The position numbers and the translations under genes are program-made. A DNA stretch of 64,000 nucleotides, taken from NCBI GenBank assembly GCA_000818945.1, contig KN805400.1:133293-197292 (forward strand), read 5' to 3'. The notes under the pieces are model-generated. The model was given only the letters and a program-made list of their open reading frames with translations, had not been told where the DNA came from and did not search any database. This DNA comes from Schizochytrium sp. CCTCC M209059. Lineage: Eukaryota; Sar; Bigyra; Thraustochytrida; Thraustochytriidae. Every line of letters begins with the position of its first letter. Within the stretch, counting starts at the first letter, position 1. Of this stretch, positions 15,690 through 26,866 are shown piece after piece.

Positions 15690-18269
15690 TTATTTCACTT
15701 CCAGACCTCGAGAATGAGCGCGTGCGCCCTGCGAGACCTTGGCGGACGGTACAATCTTATTGGCTGCACGTAGCTTGGCAATCTCTTTGCGCAAGAGGGC
15801 GAGCTCTCGCGTCTCAAAGCCTTTAGTGGCAGCATTTTTTATGCTTTTGCAGCGCGCAGCAAAGTTGAGTGAAGCTATTGTCTCGGCAGCATTGCTCGCC
15901 GCAGCTGATACGTTTACGATCATGAGAGTCTTTGCATTGCCGCCAATAGAATCTGACATAAGCTGCGTGAGTGGATTGTTTCGGTATGGTATATGTTTGG
16001 CATCCGTTGACAGCGCGTTGATGACCTCCCCGAGAGCCGAGAGTGCCTTGTTGATGGAAGTTGCTTCTTTAAAGGTTTGCCCCACGGCACCAGACTTTTC
16101 AGCACGTTCAGACCCAGCGAGATCGACGAGGGTTATTTTGCCCGAAGTGACCTCGCCCGATACCTTGGACTCGCCCTTGACTGTGATGGAGATGATGAGG
16201 TGGGAGCGCGAAGAGAGATCGTTCATGCACGTAGCGTCCGTCGCACGGCGTGCCACGCCGGCGCGTACCCGGTCGATCAGCTCGGCTTCAGACTCGATAG
16301 GTACAATGGTAATATTTTCAACATAGACGACGCCGGATTGGTCCTTTTTCACAGCCAAAGCCTTGCGTCGCGGTGTGCTCGGTGCGATGTTCTCGCTTCG
16401 TGGCGTAGATGGTTCCCGCAAGAGGTCCACGAGCGTGTCCAAGTGCAGTTCGCACATATAAAGCTCGACCGTAAAATCCATTAGCTCGCGCTGGGTCTGC
16501 ATCGTTGCAAAAAGCGTGCGCGCCGCACGAGGAAAAATGCCTGGATGCTCAGGCGTTCCTGTCATTGTGAATGTTTTGCCTGCTCCAGTTTGACCATACG
16601 CAAAGATACAGACATTGTAGCCGTCTAGGGTGCTCTGGACAAGCCTCTCTGTGTCTTCAAAGGCATCGTTTTGCGTTCGTTGAGGCCCAAGAGCTTTGTC
16701 GAAGGTCCACGTCTTGCTCGTCGATTTGCTTCCAGACTTGTCCTTGCGCTCATACGTAACCTTGATGTTGTTTCCAAAGACCTCGACAGCTTCAGATAGG
16801 CCTCGGCGTTTGTCTTCGAAGCAGAGGGGACGAACGCGTGCACAGACTCGGATGGAACCCTTGAGGTCTTCGATTTCGTTGAAATATCGACGTTTCTCTT
16901 GGATCTCTCTTGCCAGTTGCTGTTCGAGCTTTTGCATTTCTTGCATTCGAATCTCAAGTTCTTGATGGTAACGCTCGCGTTCTTCGTGGCGCTGACGCTC
17001 CAGATCGTTTCGCTCCTCTTCCCGCTGTCGTTCAAACGACTCGCGAAGACGGTCGAGTTCTTGCTGCTTGGCTGCTTCAAATTGCGCGGTGAGACGAGTC
17101 AAATGCGCTTGCAGAGCATTTGGGTCTGAGTCATTGAGCGAAGCTGATGGATTGGCCTTGAGTGCTGCGAGCTCTTGGGCAAAGCGAGCGTCTGCTTCTT
17201 GCGCGACACGAGCCACTTGAGCTGCTTGTTTAGCTTCTTGATCGGCTCGAATCTGAGCTTTGTAGAGCCGCTTTTGGACAACCTTGAGTTGACGTTGTAG
17301 CGCCTCGCGTTCAGACTCTGCCTTGAATCGAGCTTCTTTTTCAGCATCAGACGTACTAGAGGATTTCCGGGGAAGAGCATGTGGTACTGCGTTGCCATGA
17401 GTTGACATGGAAGCTGGACGATCCCAGGTGCTTTCCTTTGTATAAGTGTTGTAGTAGAAGCAACGTTGTGTGATTGCATCTTGCATCTTGCACCATCCTT
17501 GATCGTCTTGCTGTGTTTTTGTTTCCTGGCCGGGGTGGTGATGGTGCTGGATCCGGTGAAGAAGGTCGGCGAGCTCGTTGTGGCCAGAGGCTCGCGCATA
17601 CGCTTCAGGGGAGAACCCCTGTGAGCATCGGAGCGCTGGGTTGGCGCCATGCTGAATGAGCAGTTCGCAAATCTGCTGGTTATTTTCTGCTGCGGCATAG
17701 TGCAATGCAGAGCATCCAGCTTTATGCTCGATAATTTCAGGATTGGCACCCGAACACAAGAGAAGCTTGGCAATTTCCGTGGCTCTCTGGTACTGTTTTG
17801 CTGCGGATGGAGGCAAGCAACAAAAGTGCAATACACAAAATCCAGCACTATTTTGTGTGTTTACATTGGCGCCGCGACGTAAAAGCTCGTGTACAACGTC
17901 GGTTTCTTGGCCAATGCAAGCCAATATCAAGAGAGAATTTCCGTCTGTGTCCCGAGCTGCGAGAGGGAGTTCTGTTCGATCGTCCTGAAGAAATTGCAGA
18001 AAAATGGCTCGCTCTTCTTTGGTCCAGTTCGCACATCGTTGCAAGAGGGCCACGCAGGACGGGCCGTCGGGTTTGAACGAGGCGACAAGATGCCTCTTGT
18101 GCGTAATTTGACTGGAGGTTGCCTCGGGGGGAAGGAGAGCCTGGTTACTCGGGATCCTTGGGATATGTCGCGAGCTCGTGCCTTTTGCTGCATTGTATTC
18201 TTCGTGTGAAGGTCCTTCCACCTGGGGTTCCGCAGCGTTGTGCGACGGTTTGGTGTGTCCTGACCCCAT
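15690..18269 (-). CDS. Kinesin-14-type C-terminal motor with ankyrin repeats and a WW domain
   Basis: Predicted 859 residues from the ATG at 18269. The frame also extends upstream to a TTG. Ankyrin repeats occupy ~108-240 (DGNSLLILACIGQ, GCSALHYAAAENN). A WW domain lies at ~258-287 (GWCKMQDAITQRCFYYN, then STWDRP). A coiled coil spans ~305-468. The motor begins immediately after the coil at GSIRVCARVRP (~471). The ATP P-loop is GQTGAGKT (559-566), switch I is NDLSSRSH, and switch II is DLAGSE. A C-terminal motor joined directly to a preceding coiled-coil neck is the kinesin-14 layout, whose members usually move toward microtubule minus ends. Ankyrin and WW modules would be cargo or partner-binding heads. 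That combination is unusual. Directionality and cargo are inference. Confidence 0.93.
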   Translation of the reverse strand: MGSGHTKPSHNAAEPQVEGPSHEEYNAAKGTSSRHIPRIPSNQALLPPEATSSQITHKRHLVASFKPDGPSCVALLQRCANWTKEERAIFLQFLQDDRTELPLAARDTDGNSLLILACIGQETDVVHELLRRGANVNTQNSAGFCVLHFCCLPPSAAKQYQRATEIAKLLLCSGANPEIIEHKAGCSALHYAAAENNQQICELLIQHGANPALRCSQGFSPEAYARASGHNELADLLHRIQHHHHPGQETKTQQDDQGWCKMQDAITQRCFYYNTYTKESTWDRPASMSTHGNAVPHALPRKSSSTSDAEKEARFKAESEREALQRQLKVVQKRLYKAQIRADQEAKQAAQVARVAQEADARFAQELAALKANPSASLNDSDPNALQAHLTRLTAQFEAAKQQELDRLRESFERQREEERNDLERQRHEERERYHQELEIRMQEMQKLEQQLAREIQEKRRYFNEIEDLKGSIRVCARVRPLCFEDKRRGLSEAVEVFGNNIKVTYERKDKSGSKSTSKTWTFDKALGPQRTQNDAFEDTERLVQSTLDGYNVCIFAYGQTGAGKTFTMTGTPEHPGIFPRAARTLFATMQTQRELMDFTVELYMCELHLDTLVDLLREPSTPRSENIAPSTPRRKALAVKKDQSGVVYVENITIVPIESEAELIDRVRAGVARRATDATCMNDLSSRSHLIISITVKGESKVSGEVTSGKITLVDLAGSERAEKSGAVGQTFKEATSINKALSALGEVINALSTDAKHIPYRNNPLTQLMSDSIGGNAKTLMIVNVSAAASNAAETIASLNFAARCKSIKNAATKGFETRELALLRKEIAKLRAANKIVPSAKVSQGARAHSRGLEVK

Positions 18270-18840
18270 GGGCAGCACCAACCTTGTATTCTCGCTTACC
18301 CCGCGGTCCGTCAGAGTTTGCACGTCCTTGGACTCGGGCGTCAGGATAAACAAGCAAGCAAGCAAGTAAGTAAACAAGCAAGCAAGCTTTGCTTTTTATT
18401 TTTATTTTTACCGTGCACAAGTTTCTTCTTGTCGTGACGATGGATGAAAGAAAGAAGGAAAGTAGCCGTTGGCAAATAAAAATTACAAATAAAATTATTT
18501 TCAGTAGACGAGCTGAAGAATGTAGTTTGGGACTGGGACTAGGGCCTAGTGGATAGGGGACTTGACACTGGGATCTGAACGACTGACGCTGGACCTTGGA
18601 CTTGAGAGATCATCTACGCCGAGACTTGGGAATAAAAAGTCGGCACGCAGTTATTTCAAATGCCAAGGAACGAATGATAGAGCAAAAACTTGCGGAGAAG
18701 GCGACGTAACAAGATCGCAAATAAATGTAGCGAAGTGGAGCTCTTGCTCCGAGCTCAAGGACGGGAAGAAGAATCTTACATCTTCTCAAGTACCATTCTA
18801 GTTATTCATTACAAAAGGTGAACCGTAGCAAGGCTTGAGT
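18270..18840. other. Intergenic spacer upstream of the kinesin-14 gene
   Basis: Between two minus-strand genes. It contains AAGC/AAGT repeats (~18352-18390), AT-rich sequence near 18470-18500, and a partial palindrome CTAGGGCCTAG near 18539. No gene recognised. Confidence 0.5.
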
Positions 18841-20820
18841 CTACCTAAGAGACCCTTCATGGTGGTCGACACGAAGGGTGGGTCCCTGTTGCTGCTCTTC
18901 TGCAGATGCATAGACGGGGGCAAAGGAGGCTTCGCGGCGCATGGCGGCTTGTCTCCTAGCATGGGCGATGACCGCTTGGCCGGAAGCATTGAGATTTGTC
19001 CATCCGCGCTTTTCTAGCACAGCAGCGAGCTTGGCGTGCATATCGGGGATATCGCGCTTTTTCCACTTTTCAAAGTAAACAACCCGCTTTAGCTTTTTGT
19101 CGATTGCGCGGGAGGATCGCAATATACCACAATGATAGGCGATGACAGCAATGTCCTTTAGCTCCCGATCGATGAAGCAATACACGACATGGAGCAAGAG
19201 AATCTCTTCTTCAATGTTCCACTTACCCTTGCGATACTTGAAACCCGCCGTTCCCCCCGCGGAACTTGTCAATAACTGACCTCGCGCCGAGGCACCAACT
19301 GCACCGCCGGCCGAGGTCTGCTGATCGTCAGAGTCTTCGGCTGCGCTCGACGCCGAGGAAGAGCGTCGATTCAGTTCCGAACTTGGCCAGTGCGGTTCTG
19401 GGACTCCCCCGGACGACGCGTGGGATCCCACGAGTGTAGGGTCTGAGGGAAGCATCGTGGCCGCTCCTTGTCGCGCATGATGGGTAATGGCGGAGGCATG
19501 CGAGGAGGTCGTAGTCGCACTCGCCATCATGGGGTTTTGCAAGGTGTCTCCGTCCTCAAAACGTCGGCGAGTCCTTTGCTCCATGGGCATATCTTGTTCA
19601 TCCACATTCATGGCCGCGGAGGAAGACGAGGACGAGGATGAGGACGAGGACAATGATGCCGCAGAAGGATTACGTTGATGAGGCGAGGGTAGAGGATGGT
19701 GGCGACGAGCATGGTGTAAGTCAGGCGCATAAGGATTGGAGTAAGGGTTGGTACGGGCAAAGTGATGCGATGCAGACGCCCCGTGTTCGGGTGGACCACC
19801 CGCTGCGTGGGAGTTGATCCCACCATCATCGAAGTTTGCGTCCATGTGCGAAAAGGAGGAGAATTGCAGAAAAGATTGTGGCGAAGGTGAAGACCCTGGA
19901 AATCTGGAGGAGTCGCTAGTAGAATACAGTGGATGCTGTGACGCGGAGGGGGGTGATGACGGCCAAGGGTGGTGGGGGTGGTGGTGATGATGATGGTGAA
20001 AGAGACCGTCCATGGCGGAAGGCGCTTGAGAATTTAGGCCTAGCGTTGGCCAACCGCTAAAGGTTGGTGACTGGGACGATTGACCGAGCGGCGAAAGAGA
20101 GTCAGAAAACTGCAAGCTCGGATGGCCATCATCGGAGGTTAGCGAGAATCCTGAAGGCGAACTCTGACGCGGTCGTTTGAGTGCCCCTGCTGCTGGGGCA
20201 GAGACTGACCTTGACGATGCCGAGACGGGGCGGATGAGCGCCCTCGAGGCAGTAAAAGATGATGATGATGCTGACGATGACGACGAGGAAGAGGAGGACG
20301 CTGCAGTAGAGGATGATGGGTCACCGCTTAAGCTTTGCGAAGGCCGCGTTGGTGCGTTCCGTTGCTGGGATGATGGCGCGAATGTATGTCCAGTTGCATG
20401 TTGCTCGGAAGTTGAGGCCATTGCATCATCATCATCGAGAAGGACTTGCAGGTACGAGTTGATGTCTTGGTCGGATATGTTCTGTGGGTCTCCATCTTCC
20501 TTTGGACGAGGGGAAAGCTGCCTAAACATGTTCTGCGGCGAGCGCGACCCGAACGTACCCGAGGCAATGGATGCCGCTGAAGGTGGAGATCGCACGTGTG
20601 GTCCAGAAGAGGAGGCATGAGGGTGTGCCTGCGCGGCGTGGACTGCGAGGGTCGATCGGCGTTCATGCATCCGCGCAATACTCTCGTTCGTCCTCGGCGC
20701 CTTGTCGCTTGGCGGAGCCGAGGGAGGCATTGTTGAAGAGCGCTGTGCGTGATGGGACTGGTCTGCTGGACTCGGCTCAGTGTTTGGGCCCCGTTTGGAA
20801 TTTGTCGAATCATACTCCAT
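18841..20820 (-). CDS. Disordered nuclear protein with C-terminal Myb/SANT-like domain
   Basis: Predicted 659 residues, ATG at 20820. About 540 residues are Ser/Pro/His/Gln-rich and low complexity, with poly-Ser runs (~175-195 and ~400-415) and a histidine run followed by PHHPWPSS. Near the C-terminus is a compact conserved-looking domain: YRKGKWNIEEEILLLHVVYC, then FIDRELKDIAVIAYHCGIL, then RSSRAIDKKLKRVVYFEKW. The pattern of a basic Lys-Gly-Lys-Trp start, acidic Glu cluster, spaced aromatic residues and a final basic helix is Myb/SANT-like. These domains bind DNA or histone tails, so a transcription factor or chromatin role is likely. No specific family was recognised. Confidence 0.75.
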   Translation of the reverse strand: MEYDSTNSKRGPNTEPSPADQSHHAQRSSTMPPSAPPSDKAPRTNESIARMHERRSTLAVHAAQAHPHASSSGPHVRSPPSAASIASGTFGSRSPQNMFRQLSPRPKEDGDPQNISDQDINSYLQVLLDDDDAMASTSEQHATGHTFAPSSQQRNAPTRPSQSLSGDPSSSTAASSSSSSSSSASSSSFTASRALIRPVSASSRSVSAPAAGALKRPRQSSPSGFSLTSDDGHPSLQFSDSLSPLGQSSQSPTFSGWPTLGLNSQAPSAMDGLFHHHHHHHPHHPWPSSPPSASQHPLYSTSDSSRFPGSSPSPQSFLQFSSFSHMDANFDDGGINSHAAGGPPEHGASASHHFARTNPYSNPYAPDLHHARRHHPLPSPHQRNPSAASLSSSSSSSSSSSAAMNVDEQDMPMEQRTRRRFEDGDTLQNPMMASATTTSSHASAITHHARQGAATMLPSDPTLVGSHASSGGVPEPHWPSSELNRRSSSASSAAEDSDDQQTSAGGAVGASARGQLLTSSAGGTAGFKYRKGKWNIEEEILLLHVVYCFIDRELKDIAVIAYHCGILRSSRAIDKKLKRVVYFEKWKKRDIPDMHAKLAAVLEKRGWTNLNASGQAVIAHARRQAAMRREASFAPVYASAEEQQQGPTLRVDHHEGSLR

Positions 20821-21521
20821 GTTACGACACCAGTCAAGCCAACACGTGGGTGTTGCCGAACGTAGGCTATGAATAGGGCAAACTGTAGCACGCTACCGCT
20901 CGCATTCGGTGGGAGTGTTTCCTGTGCGACTTTTTTTTCCCCGGCCGGTGACGGTTGATTTGTCAGTCAGTCAGTCAGATGTAGCGGTATTAGGACGCTT
21001 GTTCGCTTGCCAGCCAGCCAGCCAGCGAGCCAGCCGGAGTGCTTCCGTTTCGGCAACTCGCCTTTGGACCTCGCAACTCACGAACGATCGAGATGTCAAC
21101 GACGAGCAGAGGATGACGCCGAGGAGGCGTCCGTCCCTGCAGGCTCGTCAGAAGGTCCGGACGCAAAGAAATGAAACTGAGCGACCTTTTTTAGGGCGCG
21201 TACAGCAAAGCGATTAGGTCGTGAGTCACCCGCACAAGCGTAAGTCCCCGTCTGCTTCTCCTTGTTCTATGATTCGATGAGCGTCCGTTACTTTGATCAC
21301 GTGAATTGGCCCGTTTCTACGTTTCGTTCCACGTTTGTCGTACTCTCCTACTTGGCGGCCCTTCCGCTGGAGAGTCCCCGTGCGTCGTTGAGGCGGCAGA
21401 CTCCCGATTGCTGGCGTTTGCCTTTCGTTACCTTTTTCAAGGGGTATCGCGTAAGATAGGCAACCGCGTCGCGTTTGTGGTTCCTCAATTGGGAACAGTC
21501 CTCCAATGCACTGCGAATGAT

Positions 21522-21558
<37 letters not shown>

Positions 21559-22093
21559 ACTTGCACGCCTCCGTCGGAGAAGTGCTACGCGGCCCCGGCG
21601 GCGCCACAAGCAGCAGCAGTCGCGAGAGGAGGAAGCGCAGGCAGCGAGCGGGAGGGAAGCAGAGCGCTCCGGCTCGCTCGGGCCCCAGGTCCGTTCACTT
21701 TCTCCTGCGGGGTGGGATACACTTACATTCACCGCAGAAAGCTCGCGTAGGGTGTGGGGCAGGGAGGGAGAACCCGTGAAAGACGATCGCCGGGCAAGTG
21801 CGCCCACGCGCTGCGGGGCCGCCCACACGGGCAGGAAGGAAGTTGGCGAGCTCGACGAGGCGGCGATCGCTCGCTCGCCGAATCGAGCGCCCGCCTAATC
21901 GCCCGCCTAATCGATCGCCCGCTCTGCTCGGCGGGTGGCTGCCTCTTCGCGCGGCGGCCAGCCGCAGCGAGGCCGCGCCCGCTCCGCTCCGCGCGGCGAG
22001 AGAGCGAGCGCCCGCGGCGCGCCGTGCCTGCCCAGCGCCGCGAGCCGCCGCCTCGGGCAGACCCGCAACGAGCGAATGGGCGAGGCGAGCCCC

Positions 22094-22134
22094 GCCTCGC
22101 CTCGCCTCGCCTCGCCTCGCCTCGCCTCGCCTCG
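22094..22134. repeat. (CTCGC)n pentanucleotide repeat
   Basis: About eight perfect CTCGC units. The same unit recurs at 25364-25402 and, as GGCGA, at 41566-41603. Confidence 0.95.
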
Positions 22135-22445
22135 GCGCTCTCGCCCTGCGCCGCGGCGCCTCGCTCCGCGAGCGACCACGCGCGCCCGCGAGCCTGCCGC
22201 CGCGAGCCTGCCTCCGTTCTCGCGCGAGGCGAGGGGCTCTCGGCGGCGGCGGCCGGCGGTGCTCCTTCGCGCGGCGGCGCGAGTGTTCACGGGATGCACG
22301 GACGAGAGAGACGGGCGAGGCGAGCCGCCGCGTCGCCGATCTTGACCTCGCTCGCTGTCGGGGGGTCCAGGCAGCAGCCGCGGCCGGCGCTCTGAAACGC
22401 ACGAGCCGCGACGCGACGCGCCGCGCCGCGACGGCTCGGGCCGGG

Positions 22446-22475
22446 TCGAGTCGAGTCGAGTCGAGTCGAGTCGAG
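22446..22475. repeat. (GAGTC)n pentanucleotide repeat
   Basis: Six GAGTC/TCGAG units. The same unit recurs at 63198-63233. Confidence 0.9.
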
Positions 22476-24932
22476 GGAAGGGAGTTCTTGCTCTACAGCG
22501 GCGGCCTCGGGTTGTCAGATTGCCCTGCCCACTCAGCAGCAGGCAGGCGCCAGGGCCGCGATGACCGGGCCCAGCTCAGCTCAGCTCAGCTCAGCCAGCC
22601 TGCACCCAGCCAGCCTGCCTGCCTGCCTGCCAGTCTTCGCGGCGTCAGCCACTCGCTCGCTCGCTGCGTCGAAGGCGACTAGCGCGGGTGGTCTGCGCTG
22701 CGCGTTGAAAATCGTGGCGACTCTCGCGGCGGGCGTGGGCTCGCAGCTAGCTCCTCGCCGGCCGGCGCCTTTCCTCGATACCGCACCTTCGCCTTTGCTC
22801 GCGGCTTTTGTGCTCCGCTTTCTTCGCCGCTCTCCCTGGCGCCGCGCGCTGCCTTGGATGTGCTCGCTCTCCCGCCCGCGCGCTCTGCCGCCCTGCTCGG
22901 CCTCTCGCTCCGCTGCGCGGGGTTCAGGTTTTGCCAGCCCCGCGGCGCCAAAACGCGGTCCTCCTTGCCTTTGCTTGCTCGGCTAGGACGGGATGGGATG
23001 CGATGCGCTGGGATGCGCGACGGCGCTGAGCCTGTTGCGCTCGAGCTCGCTCTCCGTCGAGCAGGTCAGGCGCGGCGCCAAACACAGCCCGCGCGTCCAC
23101 GGCTCGCGCGGGATCGGGGTCTGGGTGCAGACGCTGTCGCTCCGAGGCGGGCCGAGTTGGGTGGCTTGGCTTGGCTTGGCTTGGGTTGCGAGTACAGCGA
23201 GTCCAGCGAGTCCAGGCCTGCTTGGTGTGCTTGCTTGCTTTGAATTGAAGCAGGGCTTGCGTGCTTCGAGCCCAGCCTCTCATTTCATTTCTCCAGGCAG
23301 GCAACTTGGCAGCATGCCAAGCAGGTTGTCTGCCTGCGAGCACCTGCGTGCGGTGCCTGCCAGGTGGCCTCGTTTCGTTTCGCCCGCCACAGCCACGCAC
23401 GCACGCGCAGTGCAGAGCATCATGGAGCGCGAATGGCTTGGCTGGGCTGAGCTAAGCTAAGCTGAGCCGGAGAAGAGACGAGAGGAGGCAGCGAACCGGC
23501 CGTCGCGGCCGCCGGCTAAACGGAATAAAGCGAGCAGCAGGCAGGCAACTGGCGCCGCTGCGGTGCTGTAGTAGACTGCCGGACCTGCGCGAAGCTGCGT
23601 GGCGGCCAGGGGAGGGAGGCACTGCTGGCCTCCAGGCTCTCTTTCCCTGCCCTGCTTGCCTCGCTCGCCAGCGCGGCGAGCGGGGCAGAGAGAAGCAAGT
23701 CGAGCGAAGCAAAGCCGCGCGCGCGGCACTCCACTCGCGTGTCTTCTCCTCGTTCTTTGTTTTCTTTTTGTTTTTCTTTTTTCATTTCTCCTCCCTCCCA
23801 CCTCGATACGATTTTTTCTTTCTTTTCTTTTTTCTTTCGCGTAGAATTAATGAATGAATAGATAGACAGACTCTTCCTCGCTCCAGCCTCGCGCAGACGC
23901 GACGATCCGCCGCGCGGAGCCGGGTGGCGACACCCGCAGTCGTTCATTCCCGCCTGCGTCCAAAGGCGCCACGCACCCGCGGCCCTCGCCGGCCCGCCGG
24001 CCTCAGCCGCAGCGGGCAGGAAGAGGAAGGCCGAGGAAGGCCGTGCCGGAAGCAGCGAGGGCGATCCAGGCTCGCGCGCGGCTGCTTGCTTGCTTGCTTG
24101 ACTCTTACTTTCGAGGTCCTTCCCTTCCCTTCCCTTCCCTTTCCTTTCCTTTTAGTTTCCTTTATTTCTTTCATCACATTCCATCACTTTTTTTAACTTT
24201 TCTTTTCTCAAGCTGCGGGGAGAAAAGAGGAAAGTGGGGAGGGAAGACCGTGATCGTCGCGGACAAGCATAAGGAGACCGAGATCAAGAAAACGAAAGGG
24301 AGAAGAAGATGAAGAACCTCGACGACTCGACTCGACGCGAGACGAGACCGCGCGAAGCGAGGTCCGTATGTCTGGCTGGCGCAGCGAGCTTAGTCGGGCA
24401 GGTCTGGCACGAAGCGAGATGCGAGACGAATGAGGGATGCAAGTCCTGGGCTGCACTGCGCCTCGGCTTGCCTCAGCTCGCTTCGACGCGCGCGCCGCGC
24501 TGGCCTTCGGTTCGTCAGCGCGGAAAGGGTAAAGGAAAGCTTTGATAGTGGTGATGAAAACAAATAATGGAAACGGAAGACCACCGCCCAAATGTCCCGT
24601 CACCGTTTCTCCCTCCCTCGTTCATTCGTTCGTTCGATCGTTCATTCGCCAACGATCGTTTGGTCGTTGCGCCCTTTCCTCTCGTGCCCAACTCGGTCAG
24701 TCCCTCCCTTCCTCGCACGCGCGCTGATGTTGCCGACCATCCTGCTGCCGAGTTTTCGCGCCGAAGCGAAGCGAAACGAAACGAAATGAAGCGGGAGGGC
24801 GGGCACAGGTGATGATGAGGCAACTGATCAAAGTAGTAATAAGACAGTTCAGTTTGTTCGCGGCCACGAAGGTGCACGCGCGTCTACTGCCTGTCTACTG
24901 TTAGTCAAGGCAGGTACAGTTAGGCCTTCATA

Positions 24933-25547
24933 TCAGCCAGCAAGCTCGATCTGATCTTGCTCCCCAAAGAACTTTGTGTGACCTTGGAAGACGCCAGAGA
25001 CTCTCACCACGCACGCAAACTGACGGCCACTTGTGTCAACCAGCACGAATTCCTTCTCCGCAGCCGTTTCTTTTGCGCCTACGCCTCGCGGCGCGTCGCG
25101 TTGTGTCGCCTTGCGTCGCGTGTCTGCGGCCTCGCGCAAAGAGCCGAGTCTGGCAGTCTTGGCTAGGTGTCGACAGCACGCGCGGAGCGGGAAGCAGCCC
25201 GTCGCCGCGCTAAGAGAGAGTGTATACTGAATAAATGAGAATGATTGAATGAGAATGATTGAATGATTCAATGCAGTCTCTGCCACACACGCCCTGGTCA
25301 AGTAGGCCCGCCCTCCTGCGGCGCGAGACGCTGCGGACCGAGACCTCCGACGACGCTTGCTTCGTCTCGCCTCGCCTCGCCTCGCCTCGCCTCGCCTCGC
25401 CTCCCCCGGAGAGAAATGATTCGAGTACCAATCTCGGAATCGATACCGGCAAGGTGTCCAAAGACAGCAAGCACAACGTGCATCGTCCCAAGTTTCCGCC
25501 GCCGATGCCATGCTCGCTTCCATGCCACAACTGCCGTGTGACGCCAT
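24933..25547 (-). CDS. Candidate gene or exons, unknown protein
   Basis: The ATG at 25547 has an ideal context (GCCGCCATGGCG), and the frame runs 204 residues to a TGA at 24933. The middle is Arg/Ala-rich because it crosses a CTCGC repeat. The C-terminal part looks more protein-like: EKEFVLVDTSGRQFACVV and then VSGVFQGHTKFFGEQDQIEL. A good acceptor-like sequence (TATACACTCTCTCTTAG) lies at ~25211-25227 on the minus strand and a possible donor CCG|GTATCG near 25446. A two-exon gene that skips the repeat is therefore as likely as one continuous frame. No family recognised. Confidence 0.3.
   Translation of the reverse strand: MASHGSCGMEASMASAAETWDDARCACCLWTPCRYRFRDWYSNHFSPGEARRGEARRGEARRSKRRRRSRSAASRAAGGRAYLTRACVAETALNHSIILIQSFSFIQYTLSLSAATGCFPLRACCRHLAKTARLGSLREAADTRRKATQRDAPRGVGAKETAAEKEFVLVDTSGRQFACVVRVSGVFQGHTKFFGEQDQIELAG
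25364..25402. repeat. (CTCGC)n pentanucleotide repeat
   Basis: About seven to eight CTCGC units inside the candidate gene at 24933-25547. Confidence 0.95.
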
Positions 25548-26837
25548 GGCGGCGGTCGTTTGGCGGCTACGATGACTGGCGCTGGCGCGCGAGGCGGGCG
25601 CTCGCCAAGAAAGGATTCAGGCAGCCTGCCAGTCAGCCAGGCCTTTTCTTCTGCGGTGACCGACGCCGACTCCTGTGAACCAACTCAACTTGAAGCTCGT
25701 CACGCGGCCGCTCACATCAATGTACCAGCGAGCAGCGAGTCCTTTCTCTCGCTTCGTTTTCTCCAGCGTCCAGGCTCGCCTGCCGCTGCCGCTGCTGCTG
25801 CTGCTGCTGCTGCTGGGCGTGTTGCAGTTCCCCTAGCCTGGACAGCGCACGGTGCGCCGCCACTGCAGTGCAGTGCAAGGAGAACCCCCTCAATCTCGCG
25901 GCGCGCGTCTCAGCCGCACTGGTTTCTTCCGCACTTCTTCTCTCTCTCCAGGCCGCTCCCCACCACCGTCCCGTTTCGCGAGCCGCACCGGCGTCCACCA
26001 TGCCAGTCTCGCGAGGGTCTCGAGATCGATCTCGCGAGTCGCAGTGGCCGCTGCTGGCCAGGTTGCTCGCTGTTGCGTGCTGTTGCTTGCAGGCGGTGTT
26101 TGCTTGTTGGGAGAGAGCGAGTGCTCTTGCCAGCCTATGCTGATTTTGCTTCCCTCTCGCATTGCTCCTCCCGCTCCAGGCGAGCGTGCAAGCGCGCAGG
26201 GCCCAACGCCGAACTCCGAAAAGCCTCGGACTCCGAAGAGCCTCGTCCCGAGCCTGGACCGGGACGGTGCAAGTCCAGGATCAAGTTCACTTGTGGTGTG
26301 AGCGAATCAGAAAAATCGAGGCTGGAAACGAGACGGCGAGGGCACACCAGCCATGCTGCCGTGCATGCTTGGCGAGCGATGCTTGACGAGCGATGGCGAG
26401 TCGCATGATGGCGAGCCAGGCCAGCCAGCCAGCCCGCCGTCCAGCCATGGACAGCCAGCCACCATTCGCCGGCCAGCCACCCACCCACCCGTTGGCCGAC
26501 CGAAGCGAGGATCGCTTCTCCTCCGCTGGCGAGCGGACGGCAATCATCGGTCCCTCCATCCAGCCACCACTCGTCCATCCACCCTCGCGTCCACCGCCAG
26601 TGGCGGTACGAGGCAGTCTTGTCCATGCAGCACAAACCACACCACTCTCGATCGGGGACCAACAATCAACCGATCGTTCGATCCATCAATCCATCGATCA
26701 GTCGCCACGCTGCCAAGCATTTCTTCGTTTCTCGGCCAGAAAGCGAGCGAGCGGTGCCCCTTCGCTCACCCACCTAACTTCACACATCAAATTACTTGCG
26801 CTACGTGCTAACCAACGAAAATACTACGCAACGGACT

Positions 26838-26866
26838 CTGATGATCGATCGATCGATCGACCGATC
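26838..26866. repeat. (GATC)n repeat
   Basis: Short GATC/GACC tandem run. A similar run lies at 30541-30581. Every unit is a GATC site and a self-complementary tetramer. Confidence 0.8.

Noticed and set aside
21695..22682. Several 200-290 codon frames on both strands
   Set aside because: Almost only Arg, Ala, Ser and Pro from GC-rich repeats, with equal openness on both strands and no conserved motif.
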